The notes: generated by a model not told the origin, from the sequence alone. 64,000 nt of DNA from Dolomedes plantarius (GCA_907164885.2 OU015492.1:193448477-193512476); one strand, 5' to 3'; numbered from the stretch's first letter, positions 35,642-51,736 are shown. Numbers and translations: made by a program.

Positions 35642-36453
35642 CGGCAAGAAAAGTGACACAACTCAAAAATGCAGAATTTGAGAAAAATCAACTAAAAGAG
35701 TACTATACAGCTTGAATAAGGGGGCGTCCATTAATTACGTGAGGCTTTTAGGGGAGGGGGAGGGAGTCGAACCGAATCTCACCTCACGTGGGCGAGAGGG
35801 GGGGTCTCGGCAAATATCACGTAATTTTTTTCCGCAAGAAACAGTGTAAAATTGCTAGAAAACTGGGTTATATTACGTAAAACATGTTTCTACATTAAAA
35901 TAGGGCTAAATCCTACACAATAGTTCCAGTAGTCACTCTTGAGACCACACATGAGTCCTCGTGGACTGAATTAGAATGATTATTCTTTTGCGAATTTTAG
36001 TAGTTCCTATTTAAGTATTTTATTGTTCGATTTTCTCACTGTGATTCTAGACTACGTTTTTAGTAGTCTTAAATACTAGTCTTAACTAGTCTTAAATAAA
36101 AATAATTAAGCAAATTATGTTTTTTTAAATAAATCCAACGCAATCAAGCACAGATTAACGTATTTACACTAAAAATACGCATTTAAAAAAATCTCACGTG
36201 AGAATAGGGGGGGAAGGGGTGAAGCCAAATCTCACGACATCTCACCAGAGGGGGAGGGGGTCGAAAAATCGTCAAAATCGCCTCACGTAATTAATAGACG
36301 CCCCCTAAGCATTACTGCCCTCAGGTGGACAAATTGATAGATAGACATGTGTCGCTTTTCGTGCACTATCGTTCACGATAGGGCACTTCATATATATATT
36401 TATTTTAACGACTAAAAAATTACCATTTTTTGAGTTGTGTCACTTCTCTTGCC
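35642..36453. mobile_element. Outer MITE, split by an inner MITE
   Basis: Inverted ends of about 30 bp. Left: CGGCAAGAAAAGTGACACAA; right, reverse-complemented: CGGCAAGAGAAGTGACACAA; both continue CTCAAAAA. The element at 35720-36305 sits inside. Without it the outer element is about 225 bp. A hairpin with arms CTATCGT/ACGATAG lies near 36365-36382. Confidence 0.75.
35720..36305. mobile_element. Inner MITE with TAA target duplication (PIF/Harbinger-like)
   Basis: Ends GGGGGCGTCCATTAATTACG and, reverse-complemented, GGGGGCGTCTATTAATTACG, both followed by TGAGGC. Flanked by TAA (35717-35719 and 36306-36308), a 3-bp TWA-type duplication as in PIF/Harbinger elements. G-rich subterminal blocks with CTCACGTG-type palindromes occur near both ends. 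No ORF. Confidence 0.75.
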
Positions 36454-36459
36454 GGGGAG

Positions 36460-38632
36460 CGATATGTTTCTATCAGTTGTAGGTTCAAATTCTTGTATAA
36501 TCTATGTGTTTTGACAATTGTCTTGTCTGTAAGAATATTTTCGTGAATTAAAGAGTGCACTATGAGCTTAAAGTCGTTACTTAGTATGCACAATACAATT
36601 ACAACTCAACATGTAGTAAAGTAAGGGATTTCATTGCAGTAATTATAATTGTGAATCTTGTGTTAGTATTGTAATATTTAATTTGATTCCAACGAATGTA
36701 ATTGTGTTATAATCATTGCATTTTTTTTTACTGTTTGTTGAAAAATTATAAAACCAACACTTCAAAGGCATATAATTAACAATTGCTCTTTGAATCTCAA
36801 AACTTTTCGTTTATATAAAAGCAACAAAAATGAAGATTTTATAAGGTTGTAAATGGAATTATTCACTTCCTCTCCCCTGTTATCGGTACAAAACACAGCG
36901 TTCAAGAAAACAATACATTTGATTTCAGTTTTTCGAGTGAAGTGTAGAATTTACGTAATGACGTATAGCTAATTTATAACTAGCAGTATTATTTAAATTC
37001 AAACACACTTCTCTAAAGTATTTAGTATCCACATTATATCTTTCTATGTATTATATGGTTCAAGATTATACGAATGTTATATAATATCGTGTGTAATTTA
37101 GATTTCCAAATAAATACGGGAGAAATTATGTAGCACTGAATTATATCATAATGCAAACAGATCTTTTCATATATTTAGTCGTCACGAAATCTCCTAATAA
37201 AACAAAATTATTTCCCTTCCTAGAGGTACTCATCAGCATATAACTCGGTAACAGAAAATGTGTTAATTGAAATATAGAACAATTCTCTCTGATGATAAAC
37301 CTTAAAGCCTTTTAATGAGAAATTGGAGCTCTACTTGAAAAGAAATGGATGTACATAAGGGAGCTGTACCCAAATAAGTACTCTATCAATTTTTTTAACT
37401 ATGATAATCAAGATTTAAAAATAAATGATTATGATTAGGAGTACGTAAATTTCTCATAAAAAATATCGAAATTTTGGAAAACAATTTCAATATATAAAAT
37501 TTCGCATTTGTGCGCAAGGTGCGCATTTGTGCGCAATTGTAGGAAATCACAATTTTACTTACTTAGTTAGGTAAGTATCAAAATTCTTCGTTAAAAGCTA
37601 ACATTGTAGTGGTCTACACATTCTCTCAAGGTATTATTCATTATTTAATTTTGACCTTTCACTTTAGGAATTTAAAAGTAAAAAGATATTCATTACTCGA
37701 ATCACAGTTTGCTCAATCTTAAAATGTGAATATTTCCATTACTATTTGGAGAAGCATGCTACAAAGACAAGATTTTTAATTAGTGCAAAACTTTAATTAT
37801 CTCGATAAATTAGTATAGCTTTTTTTTACTATTAATAAGTTTCACTTTTTAATAAAGACTTTTACTCCTTCCCATGGATTTCCAGTGATCTCTCTCTCCG
37901 GTTTGGAAACTCCTTTGTCCTTTTTACGACCGGATATCACAAATCGTCATAAAATCTTAGATAAACAGCGATATCAGATATCCACAGAGAAAAACAACTA
38001 ACTTCACTGGCCATACAGAAAGAAAGGTATGACACATAAATGTCAAACCTCTAAGAGTGTCTGATATTTGTGCTTTTCTGACAGTGTGAGGAGTAAGGGA
38101 ACACACATTTATTTCTTGTTTTTCCAATAACGTTATCTATGTTTTCTGTTACATTAAAAATAGCTGTTTAATATTTATTCTGAATACCTACAAGAACAAA
38201 TAATAAAAAATCTGAGTTTCAACATTAATCGTTTGCTTGTAAGATTTCTTCATATTTTAATCTAAAAGACAGGAATGAATAAGGATTTATATATTCAAAA
38301 ATAGGAAACTAACTGTCAAGAAAATAAACTTTGCAATCGATTAAGAAATTGATCTCCATTTGTCTGGGTTAAATTGTTTTTTTTCATTTAGACTGTTATA
38401 CGATTGTGAACCTATCACAATTTTTGCGCAGGTTATTTTTCAAAAGTATTATTTGAGGTCCATTTATATGCTTAGATATTAAGAAATGACACAATGTATT
38501 GATGATTTCATCATTCAATAAAAGCAATGCAATGTAGATTCAAATATAACTTTAATGTCATTGAAATATTACACTCGTTATTTACAGATATTGTGTAGAA
38601 TGCAGATAGACAACGATAAGAAGTTTTATAAA
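36460..38632. other. AT-rich stretch, no gene seen
   Basis: No coding or element features. A short direct repeat GCGCATTTGTGCGCAA lies near 37502-37540. Confidence 0.45.
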
Positions 38633-38634
38633 TA

Positions 38635-39150
38635 CACCTATACCTCGCAATACGGCCGCTCTTTATACGGCATTTCTCTATAACGGCCTTTTTTAATTAT
38701 GGCACTTTTTCGATTTACGGCCCACAATGTTTCGTTATACGGCCACAACAGCGGAAATTGATGATGGCAGCATATTATAGCTTAGTGATTCTTCATTTTT
38801 ATGTTCGTCATCACATTAAAACAGTTTTTAAACATTTTATTTTATGTTTTTTATTATATGTATACAAATGTGCATATGATTTCATTTGTTTTTCGTTTAT
38901 ATGTTTATTTTTTGAATTTCTGTTTATTATTACATTGTTTTGTACTTTTATTTTTATGTAAGCATTTTTATAGGAAATAAAAAGAACAAAATGCTTTATA
39001 AACTAAAAACTATATTATTTATAAAAAATTGGAACAGATCCAATTAAATTTGTATGGGTTTGTATTAAAATAATTGATTCGATTTACGGCTTTTAGATTT
39101 ACGGCCAACTTTTCCGGAACTTATCTAGCCCGTAAAGCGAGGTATGGGTG
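38635..39150. mobile_element. Pogo/Tigger-like MITE with TACGGC repeats
   Basis: A 516-bp element flanked by TA (38633-38634 and 39151-39152). Termini CACCTATACCTCGCAATACG and, reverse-complemented, CACCCATACCTCGCTTTACG. Subterminal regions hold six copies of TACGGC and one TAACGGC. The core is AT-rich; the open frame 38758-38961 in it is not protein-like. A solo LTR begins 26 bp downstream. Confidence 0.8.
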
Positions 39151-39177
39151 TATGTGATATCACTATCGCAATTACCT

Positions 39178-39617
39178 TGTAAGGTATACATAAGATTCGA
39201 TTCAGAAGAATCGAACTTTTGAGTGAATGAATTAAAGAAGCTGCTTGAGATATTCTAATTTCGGCATACGCGCTTGGTATAAATACCAAGCAGCTTGATT
39301 AATAAGAAGGTTAAAAAACGGTTGTTGTTAAGGTTAATAGATAAGCGAGTTAGGGTGCTATCCTGCGCTAGTGCTTAGGGGGGGGGGGGCCCAAAGTTTA
39401 CGTGGCAGTACTGCTGATTTGACTCTCTGCTGGTTTGTGAGTATTTGCAAATTGTATTTCTATTGAATGTTAATATATATTCCGTACAAGTAGTACGTAT
39501 GCTTATTGCTGTAAAAGCAAATTATATATGTGCAACGAATTCAATAAACATTGTTTCATGTATAAACTTTGTTTGTATCAAATTCAAATAGAGTGTCCCT
39601 TAGTAAAATACTCTATA
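39178..39617 (+). repeat. Solo LTR of the gag-only family
   Basis: Starts TGTAAGG and ends CTCTATA, flanked by the perfect 4-bp repeat ACCT (39174-39177 and 39618-39621). It shares the near-terminal palindrome, TATAAA and AATAAA with 10792-11229. A run of 12 G at 39378-39389 stands where sister LTRs have GCGGG. Produced by LTR-LTR recombination. Confidence 0.9.
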
Positions 39618-39621
39618 ACCT

Positions 39622-43114
<3,493 letters not shown>

Positions 43115-43188
<74 letters not shown>
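43115..43188. repeat. (TA)37 microsatellite
   Basis: Pure TA, preceded by short (AC)n. Confidence 0.97.
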
Positions 43189-43192
<4 letters not shown>

Positions 43193-43261
43193 AAAAAATC
43201 GTACCGGATATTTTTATAAACAAAATAATGTAGAAGAACATATAGTGGCTAATATAACGGT

Positions 43262-43825
43262 TAAATAAAACGGTTAATGTATGCAATTAATTTGTAATTT
43301 TAATGTCCATTAAACCTATTCATTTGAATTCAATTCTTAAAAAAAATTCCATATCAATTAGTCTAGTGGTTAAATTTTATCTTTTACTACATTTTAATTT
43401 TTTTGTCAAGTTATTTCGCTGTTATGCACGTGACGCAAAATAAATTTAAAGTATCACAAAAAGAAAAGAAATCCTGTGATCAACATTTAATAGATTAAAT
43501 TCTAAAAATTAATATTTAAAAATTCACCAAAAATTAGAAAATGGAGGTAAAGTTTCGAAAAAAGTTTCATTTTTAAGTAATTTTTAAGATCTTCCTTGTG
43601 ATATAAATTTTATAACCCTCAGATTATTATTTTAAATGCAAACTTTAAAGAATATTGCAAAAGCAACTTAAAAATTTAATGTTAAAACATCTAAGAATAA
43701 TTTTTCAAAAATCTTTCTTAATGCAACCCGACGTTATAAGAAGAGTTGGCATGCAAAATTTCAGCCCTTTAGGTCCAGCGGTTTGGTCTGTGCGTTATTT
43801 GTCTGTCAGTCAGTTACGTAACTGT

Positions 43826-43828
<3 letters not shown>
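43262..43828 (+). repeat. Retroposon-like fragment ending in a TA array
   Basis: The 3' end reads TGCAAAATTTCAGCCCTTTA followed by GGTCCAGCGGTTTGG and a GTCAGTCAGT tail. Sequences like this end many dispersed arthropod retroposons. No ORF survives. Family and 5' boundary are uncertain. Confidence 0.35.
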
Positions 43829-43870
<42 letters not shown>

Positions 43871-43905
43871 GTATATACGGAGGTATATATATATATATAT
43901 ATATA
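43829..43905. repeat. TA arrays flanking the outer Tc1
   Basis: Two TA tracts (43829-43867 and 43884-43905). The second ends exactly at the Tc1 terminus at 43906. Confidence 0.93.
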
Positions 43906-44092
43906 CAGGTGGTTATCATAAAAATGGAAACACCTATCTATATTAGTGGTGTTTATGAATGAGCTTCAAATTCCTTAAAAATCAAGTCTGGCCACCGGTA
44001 TTCTTTTATATAATATAGTGCATGTATTATTCTACTGTCTGGTAGCAGTAATAAAACTAAGGGCATCGTGCTTTTGGGGGGAACAGCGTAAA

Positions 44093-44383
44093 ATGCCAAA
44101 ACTTGCAGACCTTGGGAAAATAATTAATTGGAGTATCTGTTTTAATTGGAGTATCTGTTACTGTAACCCCCAGGCTAATGGGTGTTTTTCGAGCTATGGT
44201 ATCGAAAGTCATGATAGCATACAGAGTGCACTGAAAAATATACTTTGCCAAACAGGATAGTGGATGAAAGGGAGAGCTGCGTGAAAGAGACGAACGAGGT
44301 ATTGCAGCGGATTGAGACACGAAGAAAGAAAAGAACTGCGAACAAAATGACCAAAGAGCTCAATCGGCATCTGCATTTTCTGG
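44093..44383 (+). pseudogene. Outer Tc1 transposase, N-terminal part
   Basis: Starts MPKLADLGK at 44093. Degenerate helix-turn-helix homology runs across frameshifts up to the LNRHLHFLV-like end of the DNA-binding region, where the inner Tc1 interrupts it at a TA. Confidence 0.65.
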
Positions 44384-44385
44384 TA

Positions 44386-45601
44386 CACTATCTGGCCAAA
44401 AGTATCCGGACACCCCCATAAGGAATGGATCTTACGTAATTTGGTGCGTATTCGAAAGCTATAAAAGTGTTGACAGTGTTCTGTCCGGTCATATTTATGC
44501 GTTTGTGAGACAATGAGTAAATCAAAGGAGCTTAGTCACCTTCATCGTGGCATTACAGTGGGATGCCACCTTTGTGGGAAATAAGTTCGTGAAATTTCGG
44601 ACATTCACAAAAGCCAAAATCCACTGTAAGTGATGAAATTGTGAAGTGGAAAACTCGAGGCAGTGAAACTGCAGGAAAACGAAGTGGCAGGCCAAATAAA
44701 TTAATGAACACAGCCGTAGAACTGTAAAAAGGTAGTGAACAAAATCGCAAGTCCTCGTTGATTGAAATACTCAGGAGTTCCAAAGTTCATCAGGCGTTTG
44801 TGCTAGCAGCAGGACTGTTCGTCGACAGTTGAAAAGCCTGGGATTCCATGGTCGTTCAGCTACTCACAAGTGAACACCACTCCCCTGAATGCGAAGCGTC
44901 GATTGCAATGGTGCAAAGCTCACCGTCATTGGACTGAGGACATGTGGAAAAATGTTCTTTGGAGTGAGAAATCTTGCTTTACAATCTGGCAATCCGATTA
45001 ACGCATCTGGGTTTGGCGGATGCCCAGCGAGCGCTTCTTACCTGACTGCATTGTACCGACTGTTAAGTTTGGTAGTGCCAGCATCATGGTGTAGGGGTGT
45101 TTTTCAAGGCTTGACCTGGGTTCCTAAGTTCCTGTGGTTGGAAACATGAACTCTGAGATGTATGTGGACATTCTGGACAATGCTGCTCTCCCAACTCTAA
45201 GGTAATATTTCGGGGAAGGCCCATTTCTCTTCCAGCAGGATAACTGCTCCATTCACACATCGAGACTTACGCAGGCATGGTTTGACGAAATGGGTGTTCA
45301 AAAACTGGATTGGTCTTCTCAGAGACCCGATCTAAATCCCATTGAACACCTTTGGAACGAATTAGAGCGCATACTACGTAGCCAGCCAAATCGACCATCC
45401 TCACTTCCAGCACTCACTTCAGCTGTGATGGACGCCTGGAAGTCAATTCCTATGGACACCTATCAAAACTGGTGGAAAATCTCCCCAGATGTCTCCAGGC
45501 TGTCATCGATGCAAAAGGAGGACCAACATGATATTAATATATGCCTCAGGACTCTCCGAGTCCGTATCACTGGGCATCCGGATACTTTTGGCCGGATAAT
45601 G
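44386..45601 (+). mobile_element. Inner Tc1-like (DD34E) element
   Basis: Ends CACTATCTGGCCAAAAGTAT and, reverse-complemented, CATTATCCGGCCAAAAGTAT, both then CCGGA. Flanked by TA (44384-44385 and 45602-45603). Removing it restores continuity of the outer transposase frame, proving order of insertion. Confidence 0.92.
44513..45535 (+). pseudogene. Inner Tc1 transposase, inactivated
   Basis: Begins MSKSKELSHLHRG at 44513. Stops follow early in the DNA-binding part. The first catalytic block is altered: W-S-E-K replaces W-S-D-E near 44960-44970, so the first Asp appears lost. The second block FQQDNCSIHTSRL and the Glu block RPDLNPIEHLWNEL (45237-45370) are intact, with 34 residues between Asp and Glu. 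Its last open frame (45290-45658) runs across the element end into the outer transposase. Confidence 0.82.
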
Positions 45602-45603
45602 TA

Positions 45604-46260
45604 TCAACCATTAGAGGTAGAAAGGAACTTCACAAACAAAGCATTTACGGAAGAGTAGCTATTCCCAAGCCACTTGGAACAGATGCCAGCACAAAACATC
45701 ATACACAATGGTGCCATGAACGCAAATCCTGGTCAAATAATATGTGGAAAAATGGCATTTGGCCCGTCAAATCATTGTTCCTATTGTTCCTCGCAACAGG
45801 ACGAGTGTATGTCTGGAGAACATCTACACAAGAGTAAGATTCTGGCTGTCTCATCTCAACTGTCAATCATGGAGGTAGATCTATCAGGGTTTGGGATGGC
45901 ATCTCATGGTTTTCTTCAGGCCATATTGTAACCCTAAAAGGGAGACTGAATGAGAAGGACTATGTCGAAATTTTAGCTCACTAGTTCATCCTATGGTGTA
46001 AACATTGTTTCTTGCAAGAGATGGAGTTCTCCGGTATGAATATCCCCCTATACATACAGCTAAATCTATCAAGTATTGGTTTGAAGAGCATGAAAAAGAA
46101 GTCAAATATCTTATCTTGCCCTGACTATAAATCACCCCGACTATAAATCATCCAACCACTGTGATGTGTATAAGCGGATCAAGGTTTCGATATCCACCAC
46201 AGTTTCTCTACAGGAACTTTCAGGATTTTTCCCTGAAGAATGGTTCTTATTCTTAACCAC
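45604..46260 (+). pseudogene. Outer Tc1 transposase, C-terminal part
   Basis: Resumes the outer gene: HKQSIYGRVAIPKPLGTDA, then GRVYVWRTST, a VTLKGRLNEKDYVEIL block and IHTAKSIKYWFEEHEKEV. The Glu block is disturbed by an 18-bp-scale tandem duplication (near 46122-46150), and the expected catalytic Glu reads Gln. Multiple stops and frame changes make it non-functional. Confidence 0.75.
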
Positions 46261-46395
46261 TATTTATGACTTGTATAATCCAATTCCAAGGTGAATCTGG
46301 TGGTATTTTATGACAAAGGTGATCCTGCCCCTTATTAATAAAGGTTTTCATGATGTTCCTTGGTGTTTCCATTATTTTGATAACCACCTGTATAA

Positions 46396-46416
46396 ATATA
46401 TATATATATATATATA
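46396..46416. repeat. Short (TA)n tract
   Basis: TA repeat on the right side of the outer Tc1. Confidence 0.85.
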
Positions 46417-46698
46417 AATCTTGACTATAATACACACCTATACCTTTTCAATATTTTATTTAAAAATTGCAATAAAAATAAACAAGAACGTCAAATTTTG
46501 TAGAAAAAAACTTTAACTGTGAAATTATCAATCTTAATCACTTTCACTATAATACAGCTCATCTATTGTATGTCGTTTATTCAGTGTTAAAAACTACATT
46601 TTTTTTTTTTATACACGAGTATACGCACCACCATTTTTGCGAACTAAAATGTGAAAAAAAATGTGTATTATTCTCAAGATTTTACGGTATGTACACAC

Positions 46699-48106
<1,408 letters not shown>

Positions 48107-48187
<81 letters not shown>
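48107..48187. repeat. (TA)40 microsatellite
   Basis: Pure TA repeat. Confidence 0.97.
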
Positions 48188-48194
<7 letters not shown>

Positions 48195-48279
48195 TTGGAT
48201 TGAGCGAAATAAAATCAATTTATCAAAGTTGATAAAATACCAGTTCCTTGTCTAGCATTATTTGAAAGGGGAGAAATGA

Positions 48280-48830
48280 CCAACCTGGGTAGCGTTGAGG
48301 AGGAAGCAACACATAGCACAGGTAATGAATGATGTGGCACATCTAGCGGTGGAGGCAGCAGGACGTTGCGGGAAGTTGATAACGAACATCTCTATGGGGC
48401 TTTATTGGGCATCATCCCTTACTGGTCATTGCGCAGCAGTCAGAGGTCTTTGCCACAGCTTGCAAACATCGAATCTCCGTCTTTCTCCCTCAGGTCTCGT
48501 CGTCGATTCTCGCGAAAAAAACACGGGGTTCATTTTTTTACCCTTTTCGTATTGGTCCCTCCCCAGGTTGGTCTTCCCCGTAAATTTATTGCCGTTCTGT
48601 GCATTTTATTCGTGGGCAGGATGATACGACATCCCCACTGTTGACCCACGTGGTATTTTTATTTCTACGAAAATTGGACGGACCTTGTATCTTCGTGGAA
48701 TTTTGCTTCCCTTCGGAACAGTTGCGCGACAGGCCCCTTCCAATATGGCCGTTTTACGACCCATAAATGTGTTGACGGAAAAATGGCGATACTGCAGGAA
48801 GGTGTCAAATTTTTCCCAATTGCAAATCCT
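48280..48830. other. Moderately GC-rich segment of unknown nature
   Basis: About 550 bp with balanced composition and CpGs, unlike its surroundings. Overlapping open frames (48295-48624, 48366-48644) show no domain. It could be an old LTR, UTR or promoter island. Confidence 0.4.
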
Positions 48831-48849
48831 TCACAACACATGCATTTAT

Positions 48850-49393
48850 AAAAAATGAAATTATGTGGTTCTATTTCTTATTTACCCTGCAATCCTCTAA
48901 CGGTCCAGGCACACTATAAAGTAAGAGGCATAAACATAAATAATTCCTTTTTTATTCTACGTAGAGGTAGACTAACATAGACCGACTTGGGGCTTCAAAT
49001 AATAACACAACAGTACCACAACTTGCGGTACTAAGAAACTGAACTTTAAAGTCGTAATGAACCCTTTCAGGCGGAATATACTTTCACTAACAATACCCGT
49101 AACCATCGGGCTCTGAAATAACTATCGAAATCGTGCAGCCACCTAGGCTAAATACTAATACGTGCTGTAACAGTTAAATACCGCTATCGCCTTCAATCTA
49201 ACTTCTCTCGATTCTTGCGTATCCCTACTAATAGCGTAGCGTACTGCATTACAAAGCTCCACTCCCTTCTTGGGCTCTTGCCAACTCAGCGTGTGTCACT
49301 TAAATAGACCAGACACCTGCTCTGAACTCACTTTGACTGGCCTGCCCTGCGCAGCTACCAGAAATTTGCATCTGAGCAACACGCGAACCCTAC
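48850..49393 (-). repeat. Candidate solo LTR
   Basis: On the minus strand the block starts TGTAGGGTTCGCGTG (49393 downward), has a TATA-like CTATTTAAG near 49303 and an AATAAA signal near 48951, the order expected of U3-R-U5. The right-hand boundary and a target duplication are not clear. Confidence 0.4.
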
Positions 49394-50124
49394 AAAATCT
49401 GTAAATATTGTATAAGAGGCAATTTAAGCAAATTCCTTCCAATCAACGTACCCGAGACATATTCGTTTCGGTTTCGTTAAAAATTAATTTTTGTGCTGTT
49501 TAACAATCTTCTTGAATGCATACGCTGTTTTAACTGGGGTATGTAAATTTTATTTTAAAATAGGTAATTTTTTATTATTGTTGAATATGATTTGTCTGTT
49601 TTTGGGGGCAAATTATAAGCAAAACTGAGAGTTCCTGCCGTGATTATGGTCCAAATCAAATACTTTATTTTTGGCTGAATTCCTTTCTTCAAAACTATTT
49701 GTTCCTAACAGCACAGATATGCGTAATAGCTGTCTGCGAAAAAAGAGTTTTTCCTCCCTACAGCAATAGATAAAACTGCATATTCTGCAAATATTCTGCA
49801 ACTTAGATATACAGTGAGTAAAAATATTTTAATAATGAAATATTTTAGGGTAATAGTAGCATTTTGTTCACAAAAAAACTTCTATTATTTTTTGTTACAT
49901 TATCGAAATAGGAATTATGATCTAAATTTTTGCTGAGCTATTATTCGTGAACTTGGAAAAAAAACATCGGACGGAATAATATTGTGCAGAAATATTGCAA
50001 AACATATTTTGGTGATTTTCTCGAAATTCCCAAGAACGCCAAGTGACACCTAAGCAAGACTTTCTAAACCAAGAATAGATATTAATAACTATATAAAATT
50101 TATCAAATTAAGCAAATCTGTTTA
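49394..50124. other. AT-rich stretch, no gene seen
   Basis: No coding or element features recognised. Confidence 0.45.
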
Positions 50125-50128
50125 TCTG

Positions 50129-50563
50129 TATAGAGAATTCTAAGGGTCACTCTATTTGAATTCGATACAAACACAGTTTACACAGGAAACAATGTTTATT
50201 TTAAATGTTTGCACATATAGATTCTGCTCTTCAACAATGAGTATACGTACTACTAGTACGAAATATATATTAGCATTCAATAAAAATACACTTTGCAATA
50301 CTCACAAACTAGAAAGTCAAACCAGCAGTTCTGCTACGTAAACTTTGGATCTGCTAAGCACAAGCGCAGGATAGCACCTGGAGCTGCTTACCTCGTAGCT
50401 CCCTCACACTTATCTACCAACATTTTTACAACCTCTCTTTAATCAAGCTGCTTGGTATTTATACCAAGAGCGTATGCCGAAATTAGCATATCTAAAGCAG
50501 CTTCTTTAATTTATTCAGTCAAAAGTTCGATTCTTGTGAATCGAATCTTATGTAAACCTTACA
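50129..50563 (-). repeat. Solo LTR of the gag-only family, minus strand
   Basis: In reverse orientation it begins TGTAAGGTTTACATAAG and ends CTCTATA. It has the same palindrome, TATAAA and AATAAA as the full element. Flanks TCTG (50125-50128) and TCTA (50564-50567) fit a 4-bp duplication with one change. Confidence 0.87.
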
Positions 50564-50829
50564 TCTAGTTTAGCAGAGATTAAAATTTTCTCTCTTGGAA
50601 TGAGGGAGAAAAATTCGTTTTCACAGATATCTGTTAATCCATATCTGCTATTGTTAATAACAAATGGTTTTTTAAAAAAAATTCAGTTGAGAGTACAGCA
50701 CAGTCAATCTTCTCAATGGCGGGCAGTAATGGTTCCGAAAAAAAAGATGCTGTTGAAAAGGATTTTCTTCCGTAATATTTACTGTATAAATAGGTTCTGA
50801 ACAAAATATGAACGATTAGAGGGGTGGCC

Positions 50830-51262
50830 ATAAGGACGCGGGAGCCCAGTTGTCAAAGGCAGCGAGCCTGTGACCTAAACGTCTCTGGTTCAATACTCGC
50901 CGCTGACAAATCCACCGCCGTGTACGTTAATGGCGGCTGGTGCACGTAAAATATATCTTGGCTGCAAAGTCCTCCAAGTTGTCAAACCTTACTTTTGGGG
51001 GTGCTGGGTCAAGTGTATCCGTCTCGGCCCTTGTCTCGATTCTAAATTACGGGACCAGCCTGTAGGGGGTAATGCTGTTCACCTTTACGGTGCCCCCTTC
51101 AATGAATGACCATCAGTCTCGCGGCGTGAATTAGGTTGTCGGTCCGCATTCGATGTTGACCACAACTAGTTTGGTGTCTGCGATACGGGGTATGTCCGGT
51201 AATTCAAATTCAGGCCGAATGTTTTATCTACAATAGCCTCCGCATTATCAACAACAACAACA
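50830..51262 (+). mobile_element. tRNA-derived SINE with (CAA)n tail and 12-bp target duplication
   Basis: A 433-bp insertion between perfect 12-bp direct repeats AGAGGGGTGGCC (50818-50829 and 51263-51274). An A-box-like GAGCCCAGTTG lies at about 50842 and a B-box GGTTCAATAC at 50887-50896, spaced as in tRNA-type pol III promoters. It ends CAACAACAACAA. The body is GC-richer than the flanks and non-coding. Confidence 0.82.
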
Positions 51263-51507
51263 AGAGGGGTGGCCGGGTAAAAAAGTTTCCCTGTATTTGA
51301 GTTTGGCCGTATTAAATCCATCAACTGTCAATTTTGTTTAAGTTTCACAGCGAAAGTGTTAAAAAATAGTTTTGAAAAGGAAAAAAATGTATGAAATTAT
51401 GAAGTATGAAATTATGAACATGAGTTAAAGCCGAGTATGTATTCACAAATAATGTTGAAGAATATACAAAATGATCTTTTATAAAAAAATAAGTAAATAT
51501 CTCCCAA

Positions 51508-51512
<5 letters not shown>

Positions 51513-51566
<54 letters not shown>
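51513..51566. repeat. (TA)27 microsatellite
   Basis: Pure TA repeat. Confidence 0.95.
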
Positions 51567-51568
<2 letters not shown>

Positions 51569-51736
51569 TTTTCTTGGCTTCAAACATTCTGTAAATCGTT
51601 AAAAAAAATTACAAAATCCATAGTTAGCTTGAATAACTGTATTCACTGATACAGCACTTTTATACTGTAATATCTATGCATACCGAACTGTACATATATA
51701 CTTTAAATATATATGTATCGGAAGAGAATTGTTCGT

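Larger units (their letters stand above)
43906..46390 (+). mobile_element. Outer Tc1-like element, split by a second Tc1
   Basis: Inverted termini of 30 bp with 28 matches: CAGGTGGTTATCATAAAAAT and, reverse-complemented from the right, CAGGTGGTTATCAAAATAAT, both then GGAAACACC. Both ends adjoin TA (43904-43905, 46391-46392) inside TA arrays. Subtracting the 1216-bp inner element and one TA leaves 1267 bp, a normal Tc1 size. Confidence 0.9.

Noticed and set aside
37500..37542. Short direct repeat GCGCATTTGTGCGCAA
   Set aside because: Only two units, no spacer regularity and no nearby feature; not a CRISPR or satellite.
45290..45658. 122-codon frame that looks like one transposase
   Set aside because: It crosses the inner/outer Tc1 junction at 45601, so it joins two unrelated reading frames by chance.
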